Origin: Burhinus oedicnemus
Lineage: Eukaryota; Chordata; Aves; Charadriiformes; Burhinidae
Assembly: GCA_008921705.1 (NCBI GenBank)
Contig: VFFE01007583.1
Span: 3,761,201 to 3,825,200, forward strand
Reading direction: 5' to 3'
DNA length: 64,000 nucleotides
Positions 1 through 23,407 of the stretch are shown here, one piece after another (position 1 is the first letter of the stretch; every line of letters begins with the position of its first letter). The translations under genes were made by a program, and so were the position numbers. The notes under the pieces are model-generated. The model was not told where the DNA came from, did not search any database, and saw only the letters and a program-made list of their open reading frames with translations.

Positions 1-2793
1 TCTTCTAGCTTGGGGTATCTTAAAGGGTTAAAAAAAATTATGGCCTGGGGTGTATAGTGGCCTAAATCTAAGAGCACTAGGAAAGAGGTGTAAGAACAAT
101 AAATGCAGACCATTTCTGTACAGCCGATACCTGACTACACACAGGCCATTGAAGCAGGGCTGGGAAATTACTTTGTCCCTTCTTGGTTGGTATCAATTGA
201 AAGCGGAGAGGGGTAAAAACAGCTGAATGTATCCCCACCAGCTATGAAAAAATGAACCCATTTCAACTTTATTAAAAAAAAAAAAAAAAAAGGTCATCAC
301 TTCAAGCTCCTCCCTTGAAGGTCATCTGCAGGTAATTCCTAGACAAAATATTTAACTGGTAATACCTCATTGCCACGTACAGTCTGTCTTGAAGCTGGAT
401 GTGTGGCAGGCATTGATGACAAAACCGTAGTTGCAGCATGGAAGTGGCCGACGATTCCTTGTGCCCACCCCCTGCACAGTGCCTCGGGCTGGAAGGTAAC
501 AAGCAATAATGTCTCTTAAGGCAACTGAGTTGTAATGTTGGACTGGGGGAGATCACCTTTGGGCCTGTGGTTTACGCTTCTCATTTTTTTGGGGGGGTTA
601 TGGGCCATCCTGTATGTACTAGCCTACCTAACATGTACTGGTGATTTATTTTCACTGTTGTGGGTATATGCATCAGTCTATGGACATTCATACACAGCAT
701 TCACATCTGGTGCCAAAGCTGCTAAATAGGCATGCACGCAGGCACTTTCTGTGTAAGAACACCACTGTGCCCACGTGTCATATGAAGTAAGTGTCTTTCT
801 TACAGTTGGAGTGAAAAGTTAACATGTGAGATATTGAAAAAGCATATACTTGTAATTCATTATTTCACCAGTATCTTTCCTCTAACTTCAGTGTTGTTGC
901 TCTTGACTTACACCTGCAAAAGTGAAAGCAGAAGAAGGAACTCTGCGTGCCTGTAATAGTATGTGTATATAGGAAATGTATATCAAATATAGCTACACAT
1001 TTCAGGCCAAATTGGCCTAGGTACAAGCATTCATGGTTCCAGCGAATCTCTTTTATAATAAATATATGTGCTTGTGTGCACTTGTGAATGGAGATTATAT
1101 GATTGTGTTTATTGGAGAATACCCATTTATTATGCAGAGTGGAAGTATTTATACATTAAGTTAATAAGATGAGTTATTTTTACGAATGTTACCCAGGAAG
1201 TATTGCTGCACTGATGACAGATTTTTATGCAGCTGCAAAAATTTCTTTTTTGCCCAGTCTTGTAGTATGAGGGTGTTCGGGGAGAGGAATGAACTATTTG
1301 GAAGAGGAAGTTATAGAGATTTAAAAAAAAAATAAATTAATATCAGCTGTGTTTTAATATCCTGTTTGTTTCTATTCTTCATAGAAGTTTTTATTCTAAC
1401 TGAAGTTGCAGTATCTGCAGTGGAACCCGCCATGGAGTAAGCTCTTTGCGGATTTTGCTGCACTCTGCAAAGTGCTGCAGTCTCTGGTCTCCATTTAGCA
1501 AAACACCATTTCTTTTAACCTTAAGATTAGTTCCGCTGAAGTAAAAGTAACGTAAAGCACATGGTGAAATGATTTGTTGAATAGGAAGCCAAAGTTCTCA
1601 GCACCTTTGCGGAGCTTGGTCCCTCATTAAAGAGCAAGTTCCAGGAAAAAGGGAGAAGGCTACAGATTTCGACTGGCTGGTTTAATTCAGCTCAGTGCTT
1701 TAAAAACAATTAAAAGTGCAACACTTAGGAGTAGAGCCACAAAATCTACAACAGGACATCTTCTGCGCAAGCAAAATGGGATTGTTTTTTTCATTTGTAA
1801 GAGAAGGACATTTTGATATTTTCCAGGCAGATTAAAAAGATGAAAAATGTGCATAAGGAAACTTTCCCCACACAAATTTCTAGCTAGTGCTTTTCTCAGC
1901 AGTACATCATACTTTTCTAAATAGCTACAACTTAAAAAAAGAAGGAAAGAAGAATTAAATACATCTTAACTTGTTTATGCAGAGAGAGGAAGGGTTTCTT
2001 AATGAAAAGTGGGGTTTTATTGGATAGGGAGAGAAAACATTTATTCAAAGAAGAGCCAACAATAACCTTTTTCTATACATTAAATGCAATTCATACTTCA
2101 CAAAATATATTACAAGGGTGTCTTTTATCTCTGTCACATACCTGCTCGCCTGCCTAGTGACACAAACAAGGCATGCTGTGATGTCAATACCAGCAGCACC
2201 CTTGCAGGTGGAAACATTCTACTTTTTACCACCAAAGCAACTCAGGACTCTCTGGCTGGGGGTCCTGTCCCACCCCAGCTGCCTGTGAAGTCATCTGGGA
2301 TGGGCCCCTCCATTTTTAGCTGAGTTTATCTTCCCAGAAGAGTCAGGTAATACCAGGAAGTCAAAAAACGTGCATCTGCTTTAAGAGCCCTGCGCTCAGG
2401 GTGTTAAGAGAGAAAGCTCGACCACTCCTGCCTGTCCTGTCCTCGTCCACGTGGTGCATCCTGTGCATGGTTAACAGTTTTGGCAAGGGAGGTTTGCAAG
2501 AAGCATCAGTTAAGGGAAGGGCTTTCAGCTATGTAACTACAAAAGCTCCTACTTACATTACTAAAGGTTTTTGGTGATCAAATATTTTCAATAAAAACTT
2601 CAGTACTTATTTTATAAAACTGAGTTGCAATGCATGCTACCAAAAGGACAAATCTTTTCTTGTGGGAGAAGATAGCTGAACTTTTGATTCTATTATTAAT
2701 TTTACTGTCCAGCTGACTTGTGCTTTGTTGCTGTCGTGGCTCATGCAGCTCCAGTAACGCAGCTGTTGAGGCTAGATCTGTGCCGGAGAAGTT
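1..2793 (-). other. IKZF1: IKZF1 3' untranslated and downstream region
   Basis: Sequence immediately after the stop codon; the mammalian IKZF1 3' UTR is several kb, so much of this is probably transcribed. Candidate minus-strand AATAAA signals (TTTATT on the plus strand) are at 2,040-2,045, 2,016-2,021, 1,126-1,131, 1,108-1,113, 645-650 and 268-273. The sequence alone does not show which is used. An 18-base A run at 274-291 (a T run on the sense strand) lies just upstream of the last one. No convincing second gene was seen; the open frames of 60-84 codons have no recognisable content. Confidence 0.6.
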
Positions 2794-3500
2794 TTAACTC
2801 ATGTGGAAACGGTGCTCCCCTCGAGTTATGTGGGAAGAGAATTCGTACCTGTCCTGGCTATGGTAGCCACACATGTTGCATTCAAAAGGATCACGGAACC
2901 CGTGGCAGCCCATGTGGATCGTATACATCACGTGATCCAAGAAAAGGACTCGACAGTGTTCGCACTTGTAAACTTTCACTTGCTCCCCATTGCTGCTGAT
3001 CACTTTGAAAGCATCCTGGGAATTGTCAGTACCTGCCCTCAAGACATCATATTGCCTGTTTTCTTCTTTTATAGAGATGCCATTTCTTGCATGGGGACCT
3101 ATGTGGTTTGTCAGGTAAATTAAACCACTGCGTTCCTCGTTATTGCTTTCTGTATCTGTTGAGTCTTGGCAGCTGTTGCTGGGAGAGGCATCTCGTTCGG
3201 AGGAGACAGATTTGGCTTTGGAAAGCAGCAACAAGTTTTCCACTGCGTTGTCCTGAGCTGTATGGTTGGAGCGAGCCTGATTGTCCCCGAGAGATTTGTG
3301 GAGCTGATACATGGGGCTGATGACAGGCACCACCTCAGAACCACCTGGTGGTGTCTGGACAAGGGGACGCAAGGACTCTGCCCCCAGGTAACTGATGGCA
3401 TTATTAATGGCCTGGTCTATAACGTGCGTCTGCATTATCTCATTCTCCTTCTCATAGTTGGTGGTGGCATCGTATGGAAGATCAGGCAGACATTTCTCAC
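2794..3500 (-). CDS. IKZF1: IKZF1 terminal coding exon: repression/activation region and dimerisation fingers 5-6
   Basis: The last coding exon, 707 bases, begins after a TTTTTTTCACTGCAG acceptor and ends with TAA at 2,796-2,794. It encodes about residues 284-518. After [10 protein letters not shown] and YEKENEIMQ comes the conserved block [20 protein letters not shown], which includes the bipartite activation/repression region. A serine-rich stretch follows ([20 protein letters not shown]), one residue shorter than human (NNEERS against NNEEQRS), which accounts for 518 versus 519 residues. Fingers 5 (about 461-483, [10 protein letters not shown]...) and 6 (about 489-513, [10 protein letters not shown]...) mediate homo- and heterodimerisation, and the protein ends GEHRFHMS. 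Overlapping plus-strand reading frames of 93-126 codons here are antisense shadows. Confidence 0.99.
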
Positions 3501-7860
<4,360 letters not shown>

Positions 7861-10701
7861 TCAGAAGGGTTAGGCATGCTTGTTCCATTTTAATGGAACT
7901 ATTGTCTTCAGGTTATTGTTTCTCAGCTAATGTCTTTTAGCTCCCAACCAGCTGGAAGGAGGAGCTCACCGCTGCAGACACAGGACGATTCTGACTCCTC
8001 ATAACAAAATCCCTCACGCTGATGAATCTATGTACATGTTCATGTTTCCTTCGTTTAGGATACCAAAATGAGATTGCAACTGCAAGACGTCTGCCTGTAT
8101 GTCATGTAATCACTCCACCCTTGTTCTACAGCCACTCTGCATTTCCATGAATAAATTACGTCCTAACATTATACTGGACATGAAGCAGTTCATCTTTTCA
8201 CCCTCCCGCTGTCACCCCCACCCATTCCTCTGCACCTCTCCCAGTGGAATCGCCTGTATGATCACTGCTTCTTTAGCCCAAACAACAGACAAACTTCTCA
8301 ACTCCAGCAGCAGAAGATGAATTTGCAAGCTACACCGACCCTTCTCCCCCTTTCCCCTAGCAAATATTGCTATACTTCCTTGATGAAATTTTAGACTTTA
8401 AATGGCAATTTCACCTAAGTTGCTAAAGTCACATTTATAATGGAGCACTGATTTCCAGCACTCAGACATGTTTCCCAACTTCCTGCTGCTGCCGAGACAC
8501 TGTACGATTAGAAAGGAGCTTAGCTGTGAGGCTCTAGGAAAGGGAGACTATTTCACTTTCACTACATTTCACTTCAGTATTTTCCTGCAGAAACAGAAAG
8601 GATGTCAAAACAATAACTATGAAAAATGTATGGAAAGGTATTTCTGACTTCCAGCATCTAAAGAAAAGGTGATATGCAGTGAGATCACACCACAACTGGT
8701 TTTTGGTTTTGTTTTTTGAAAGGGGGGTCAGAGACAGGAGAGAAAGAGGTTAATTTTACTTTTATCTGCTAGTAGGTTATCGATATTTTTCCTGAACTTG
8801 TGAGTTGCTATTGAAGGGAGAAGCAAAAGATGATTTTTTTAGACTTTGGTTCTGCAAGCTATTTCAATTAGGTATACCACTCAACTACATTTTGCCTTCT
8901 GTGCCTGCTGATAATTTGTTTTATCACTGGATTTACTCCTTTTAGCTATGAGATGGGTTCACAGAACCCACTACTCCAGTACCTGGGTGTTTTTCAATAG
9001 TTGAGAACACGATGTGCCTATGCAATGTTATTTTGGCAATATACCACTGCTATAAAAGGATGATTGTGAAAGTTTAATTGTTCCTGAAAGATGCAAAATC
9101 AGGGTCTGGTGGATAACTGGAAAGAACAGGCAAAGTGTCCTAGACAGCAACAACCCGCAATACCAAGCAGAATAGTAAAGAACTGGTTCTTAAGTCCCTG
9201 CTGCAGCAGTACATACTGCAGTGACAGCGACAGTGACCATGACAGGGAGTCTCATGGAATTATGCCCCAGTCCCATAAGACGCTAAAGACTGTCACCAAT
9301 GGGCAGAATTTGGTCATGAAGATGCAGGATAGTGAAAGGCACTGATGGTATCTCGTCATCATCAAACAAGCACACACTAGCAAGCATCTTGTGCTGGCTA
9401 AGGCTTCCAGATACCACTTCAGGAAGAGACTTACAGAGAATGTTTGAAAGCAGCCTGTTCAACAGGGAAACAAAGACTGAATTTTTAATTAAAAGTTGAA
9501 ATGACCAAGAAATATCTGTTTGGGATATAAGAACATTCCATTTCTAATCAATTCAAGAGAGGGTAAGGTATCTATTTAACTGTCAAACTTTTAATGTAGC
9601 AACTTTTAAAACTGCTATAAACGACCCCCCCCCAAAAAAAAAAAATTGGCCCAATTGAATTGCGTACTGATTTCCAGCCTTTGCAACTGACACCCCCTGA
9701 AATTTGCCACCAACCTGATAACTATTCTTCTGTAATTTGGTGTCTGTGAACTGAAAAAAAATATTTATCTTTCCAAATTAAAATCCACAAGTGACGGAAG
9801 AAATTGTAATTGACCCTTTTTAAACTTCATAAATGATTTCTACTCTTATCTTATACAGGCCTGGTAAGACTTCAGCACACTTCCCCTCGACTCAAATGCA
9901 AAACTCCAATTAATATCTCTAAAATGAGAACTTCACATGAACAGTGAGATTCTAGTCCTCTAAAATAGGAATTTTGCCATTAGATTCAGCAGGTTCCTAA
10001 TCTCATGCTGAATCTCCTTCTTTTAAAGAAAGCAAGCAAAAGTTCAAATATAAATGCAATCTCTTGTTCTCCTCCTTACTCCTCTATGCTGGATCTTTCC
10101 CTTATTTAAGTACTTTCCCAATTATATCTGTTAGATTTACAAGCTGATGGTCCTTTCAACTGACATTTTTTCTATATATACAGCACAAAGTATTTCAAAA
10201 CTGCTGTAAAAACCAATCCCACTGTAGCAGAATGTCAGATGTCCTAGCAGACTTTTGTACCAACTTTTTTGGGTCTGGGGGAAAAAAAGGGGCCTGAATG
10301 ATGACTCTAAAAGCTCCATCTCACACCATGAAATAGTATAAGAACAGTGGGAGTATAACTACTTGATTTTCTAGATGTAATGTAAAATGCACTAAAAATC
10401 CAAGAAGAACACTCACTCATTCTCAATTGTACATTTTCATCTTTGAGTTTATAAGGGAAATAAATAATGTAAACATGGAAAAATGGTGTGTTTCCAATGA
10501 AGTAGACTAGATTGCTTAGAATGCAAAATACTAGGAAAAAGGCAGGAAAATTTTATTTTAGAAACATAAGGAATTGATTATTAACTGAGTACTAAATTTT
10601 TTTATTTTAAGAGTGAATTTTTTGGCAGGATACAAGGTCTAAACCCAGAAATTATTCCTTTAATTCTTTTTTCTAATTTGCAAAAGCATTCCTATTATAT
10701 C

Positions 10702-11440
10702 AAATACGGATATATATGATACTTTCAGTATATGCAAGGAAGAAGTAATGCTTCCAAGCATTCCTGAATTCCCCAAGTTTTCATCTCACTGAGATATTAG
10801 ATATGCAGTCTTAAGCTAGTGTAAACTCTCCTGTAATGATCTGCTATAAACAAAAGTCCATCTCTAAAATTGTATTATTTGTTATTGAATTTTATGATTC
10901 CTTATACCAGTTTCATATGGACATTTTTGCTTACTAAGACTTCAGTAGTAGTTCAGCTACTCATTCACGCAGATTTTCATGTTCTGCGTGCAGGCATTCA
11001 TATCCATGTGCCAGACACTGAAAATTCAAATCCCAAGACAGAATATTTGTTTCTAAATCCCATCACCTCTTTGAGGAATACGTATTGCTGCCTACTGTAT
11101 ATTACGTTGAGCTTTTCTATTTATACATTCTCCAGCCCCTCAATAAAATTATAAGGGGCGCTGCTCTAACATGCTGTCTGCCAGAAGCATCTCAGCTGTA
11201 TTCACTGCTATCATTATGTGCATATACTTTACATTATTTGATAGCATGTAAAAACATATTCAGGTTCTGTCCAGATATGAAATATTAAATAAGGCATCAT
11301 TGCAAATAGGTCAGAGAGAACCTTCCATTTTTGTCATTGGACAAACCAAATAACATATACTGACAGGATCAAAAAGGTATGCAAGAAATTTAACTTACTG
11401 GATGGCCTTAAACTACACCACAGAAGCTGGATCTTATATT
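10702..11440. repeat. Exact 739-bp direct duplication, copy 1
   Basis: From AAATACGGATATATATG to GCTGGATCTTATATT this copy matches 11,461-12,199 with a constant offset of 759 bases and no difference that I could see. It ends directly at the N gap. This is unlike a normal tandem repeat and fits a false duplication at a contig join. Confidence 0.9.
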
Positions 11441-11460
11441 NNNNNNNNNNNNNNNNNNNN
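11441..11460. other. Assembly gap (20 N)
   Basis: Twenty Ns between two identical sequences in intron 6; probably no real sequence is missing. Confidence 0.97.
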
Positions 11461-12199
11461 AAATACGGATATATATGATACTTTCAGTATATGCAAGGAA
11501 GAAGTAATGCTTCCAAGCATTCCTGAATTCCCCAAGTTTTCATCTCACTGAGATATTAGATATGCAGTCTTAAGCTAGTGTAAACTCTCCTGTAATGATC
11601 TGCTATAAACAAAAGTCCATCTCTAAAATTGTATTATTTGTTATTGAATTTTATGATTCCTTATACCAGTTTCATATGGACATTTTTGCTTACTAAGACT
11701 TCAGTAGTAGTTCAGCTACTCATTCACGCAGATTTTCATGTTCTGCGTGCAGGCATTCATATCCATGTGCCAGACACTGAAAATTCAAATCCCAAGACAG
11801 AATATTTGTTTCTAAATCCCATCACCTCTTTGAGGAATACGTATTGCTGCCTACTGTATATTACGTTGAGCTTTTCTATTTATACATTCTCCAGCCCCTC
11901 AATAAAATTATAAGGGGCGCTGCTCTAACATGCTGTCTGCCAGAAGCATCTCAGCTGTATTCACTGCTATCATTATGTGCATATACTTTACATTATTTGA
12001 TAGCATGTAAAAACATATTCAGGTTCTGTCCAGATATGAAATATTAAATAAGGCATCATTGCAAATAGGTCAGAGAGAACCTTCCATTTTTGTCATTGGA
12101 CAAACCAAATAACATATACTGACAGGATCAAAAAGGTATGCAAGAAATTTAACTTACTGGATGGCCTTAAACTACACCACAGAAGCTGGATCTTATATT
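11461..12199. repeat. Exact 739-bp direct duplication, copy 2
   Basis: The second copy starts at the first base after the 20-N gap and then continues into unique sequence at 12,200. The unique flanks are upstream of copy 1 and downstream of copy 2, as expected when two contig ends that overlap were joined with a gap instead of being merged. Confidence 0.9.
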
Positions 12200-13036
12200 C
12201 TCTATCTAAAACTGCACATGCAAGGGAATTTTATATGGCTATTTACTATGATCAATATAGATCTTTAGGATCTTGTTAAAAAAAATCCAAACCCCAATAT
12301 CTGCTTTCTCTATTTCTAGGCATAGCTTTAGATTTGATATTCTCCAAGAAATGGACTTTACCTTCATCATAAGACCAGCCTCTCAGAGAAGAACAACAGC
12401 TCCTCACCTCCTCCCAGTTTTCTTTGAAAGGGGAAGTTGGGAAGAAGGCTGTCAACAAATTGTTAGCCTTTCTGGACTGTCTCAGTATAACTGGCTAAAT
12501 TAAATGTCTCTGGCTTCATGTCCTTTTGCTTGGAAGAGTGAGATCAAAGACAGATGGCTCACCCTTGTTAGACAAGTTGGTCCCAGTGGTCAAGTGAGGC
12601 TCTTAAGCTGTGCCTGGGAAGGGCAGGAGATGTGCAATGCAGAAGATTCTGCAGCCCTACCTAGAACACTGATATTAAGTCTTTATTAAGAACACATCCA
12701 CAAGAATACTGTGTTATATGACTCCAAGCAAAAGGGAAAGGTGGTGAGATGATATAGTCATACTGTCTTGAGATGGTGAACTGAAATTTTCCAGGTCTTG
12801 CAAATGTTTTGCTACATGCGTAAGTTTTACTTTGGCTTTTTGTTTGAGCTAAACAAAATGAGACAACAGCCAAATATTTATCAAATATAGAATAAATCCA
12901 GATGCAAAATCATACATATGGGGTACGTGTGTGCCTCCTCAATGCAAAAGATGCCACAAATGGTACTACTGTTCCTTTTGCACTCCTTTTTCTCCGTACA
13001 TGACAGCATTAATCCCCAAATGAACACGTTTATTAC

Positions 13037-13162
13037 CTGAATAAAGGCTGCTTGAGATATTCATGGTTTGCAGGTAGTTATGACAGCGTTCTTTATGTTC
13101 TTCCAAAGAGCTGCGCTGCTTATAGCTGCGACCACAGTATCCACACTTATGTGGTTTGCCAA
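13037..13162 (-). CDS. IKZF1: IKZF1 exon 6: zinc finger 4
   Basis: A 126-base exon. The acceptor is GTGTTTTCTCCAG and the donor GTAATAAA. It encodes about residues 197-239: [16 protein letters not shown]..., finger 4 at 201-224, then [14 protein letters not shown]. The finger ends in the Ikaros-type His/Cys/His cluster HKERCH. The segment after the finger differs from the mammalian LESMGLPGTLYP, which suggests weak constraint there. The final G plus the first two bases of exon 7 restores a valine (V239). Confidence 0.97.
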
Positions 13163-20969
<7,807 letters not shown>

Positions 20970-21230
20970 CAGTGTGGCTTCGTTTGTGAACCATGAGCAC
21001 ATTGGGACCGATGCAAATTATCCCACAGATATCACATTTTAGCTTTCCGTTAGGAAGTCGAATGCCTCCAACTCCTGACATAGCCTTGCTGCCTGGGCCA
21101 TTGTGTGAGCCATTCATTTTCTCTCCCGAGGTATCAAGCATTCGTAAATCCTCCGCACATTCTTCCCCATTCATTTCACAGGCACGCCCATTCTCTTCAT
21201 CACTCTGAGTCTCTATTTTAATATTACCGG
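20970..21230 (-). CDS. IKZF1: IKZF1 exon 4: acidic block and zinc finger 1
   Basis: A 261-base exon, identical in length to the mammalian one. The acceptor is TTTTTTTCAG and the donor GTAAGGCT. It encodes about residues 54-141. An IKIE sumoylation-type motif (residues 57-60) and the acidic ETQSDEENG block come first, then [20 protein letters not shown]. Finger 1 follows at about 117-139, [10 protein letters not shown]...VHKRSH, with Cys-X2-Cys and His-X3-His ligands. Finger 1 modulates rather than drives sequence-specific DNA contact. Skipping this exon gives known Ikaros isoforms and leaves the frame intact. Confidence 0.98.
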
Positions 21231-23347
21231 CTGAAAAAAACAATACAGGATGCCACTCAGTTTTGTTACAGAATAAATATGGTGGCAAAGAAACAATCAC
21301 ATCAAAGGAGATAACATCTAAACAGCATGTACAATATACCTAAATAACAAAAGCTACAAACATGACTACATTTCTATGAGCAATGAGATGACTTTGCAAC
21401 ACAAGGAGCAATGAACAGTGAATATCAGTAAGGCAAATACAAGGCATGCAGGGAGCTGGGAACCCAAACAACATTACAAGTCTGTTCCTAGGTCACTTTG
21501 AGATTTTTGCATTTGTAACATTTCATTTTGACAATTCAGACTAATTGGAATGAAACTTAAAATGAATCCACTTCATGTGGATTTGTCCAAAACAATCGTA
21601 AAAGTAACTAACTCATCAAAGACAATGGATGAAAATGAACTGAAAATGCAACATTCTCCACTTGGCAGGAAGATCCTGAGGGTTGCAGTGAATCCAAATA
21701 TTTGGTTCGCAGTTCTATGGGGTAAGCAAGGACAATAGGAAAGCAAAAAGTACAAACACTGATAAAGAAACCCCCCCAGAGTGGGGAAGGATGGAACAAA
21801 GAATTTAAGAGCAAGAACTATCATTACAGGAAATTACAGGAGTGAAAATTGTCTTTTCAGGACAGCAGGATTAGGATCACTGAGTATGAGGAGAGGATCT
21901 CTACAGCCATAAGCTACTATTAAAAAACAGTCAAATCAACAAACGTGGGTGGGAAAACTGTTTTGACTTTATTGGATAAGCCTTTGTGTTATAATCCCAT
22001 AGGTGACAATTGCTTGCAGCTAGAAGAACAATTCAGGTATAAATTTGGCATAGCCTCACTACATGCGGTAACATGTAGGTTGGCAAATTTGATCTGATAT
22101 GAACACAGCAAACCTAAATGTTATGGAAAAGGGCCAAGATTCAGATCAGTTAAGGCCAGTATTCACTCCTCTTCTCTCCACAGAACTGTATGACATCTTG
22201 TGTAGAATAAATCATCTTTACAGTTATTTCCCTCTTTTCTAATCTGATGATTTTACTGAAAAAATAGTTCTTAATTAGGCTGAAAAAGACCATTTAATTG
22301 CCCCAAATCTTACTTTCCTTTCAGTGAAAAACCTCTTCCTTCACCCCAACCCAAAAAGGAGAGCATTTACTTTAGTGGCTGAGTACACAGGGGGTCTGTT
22401 TCACCCAATAAAGACCAGGTCTTTTCCTTTTGTGGAACAGAAGTTTCATGGTAGCCTTATTCATAAGTGATGGTGTAGCAATGACATAATGAAGCTACAG
22501 GCAATAATCACCTCATGAGATGAAAGACCTTGACATTCATTTGAAATTGAAAGGTTTGACAAACTCTTCTCTGCTACACCCTGCAACCTCACCGGTGTCC
22601 CAGGAGGACTGCATGAGGGTGACTGACACGAGTATCTGACTCAAAATCCTACTGGGAAACACGCTGAGTGGAAAGGTGTTCACATTTCTGAACACTGCTT
22701 GACTGGACACCTTTTATAAAGTCTACCAATCTAGGCATTTTAATGATTTTTCAAATATTGCACTTTTAATAGAAATCATATGCAAGACAGAATGAATGCA
22801 CATCATAAATAGCATTTTTTCCTTTAAAATGTATGCCCTAAAAAGGGGAATAATTTAGAGATTTGGAAAAAAAAAAAGAATGACAAAACAGTGATTTACC
22901 AAGATGGTATGACTGGCTAAACAGAAGTGATCTACACTATTCTGAAAATGTATTGGACTACAACCCTGTACTGCTGTTTTCACCATGGCAAATGGAAGCA
23001 GTAGAACAATTTGTCTTGAGCATGTGAGAGATTTTCCATAATTCACACACCAATTTTTTTCTCTTAATTGTAAGAATAATAATTTGAATGTAAATATATT
23101 TATACAAAACAATTACAGGTTCCTTGCCTGCCACAAATTTGGAGAAGGTGGCTTTTGAAGTAGGCTTTATGTTAGGTTAAAGCAAAATACATGCAAACAA
23201 AGCAAAAATATCAGACTACTTAAGCCTTTTGGTGGCATATGCAGACAAACATACATTACTGAGAAGTGAAATGATACAAACAAAAATCATAGAAGTAGGA
23301 ACTAGATGGAAATGCTCTGAAGTGAGCTGAGTTTGCAGTATACTTAC

Positions 23348-23407
23348 GGGAAAAAGATTTGGGAATTATTGCATGAAAGTCCCTAAAGCCTTCTGCCCCG
23401 TATGCAG
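23348..23407 (-). CDS. IKZF1: IKZF1 alternative exon 3B (20-residue cassette)
   Basis: A 60-base segment with acceptor TTCTTTATTGCAG and donor GTAAGTAT, encoding AYGAEGFRDFHAIIPKSFS plus a final split codon. It closely resembles the 20-residue cassette of mammalian Ikaros isoforms that include exon 3B (YGADDFRDFHAIIPKSFS in mammals, from memory), with changes only near the N-terminal part. Phase 1 at both ends means inclusion inserts 20 residues between exons 3 and 4, just before the acidic block and finger 1, without a frameshift. In mammals this optional exon alters DNA binding and is under-included in common isoforms. It is too short and too phase-dependent to appear as an ordinary open reading frame. 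Confidence 0.9.

Noticed and set aside
10870..12047. A repeated pair of identical 94- and 67-codon open frames
   Set aside because: They look like a duplicated gene family but are the same sequence copied across the assembly gap; no protein family recognised.
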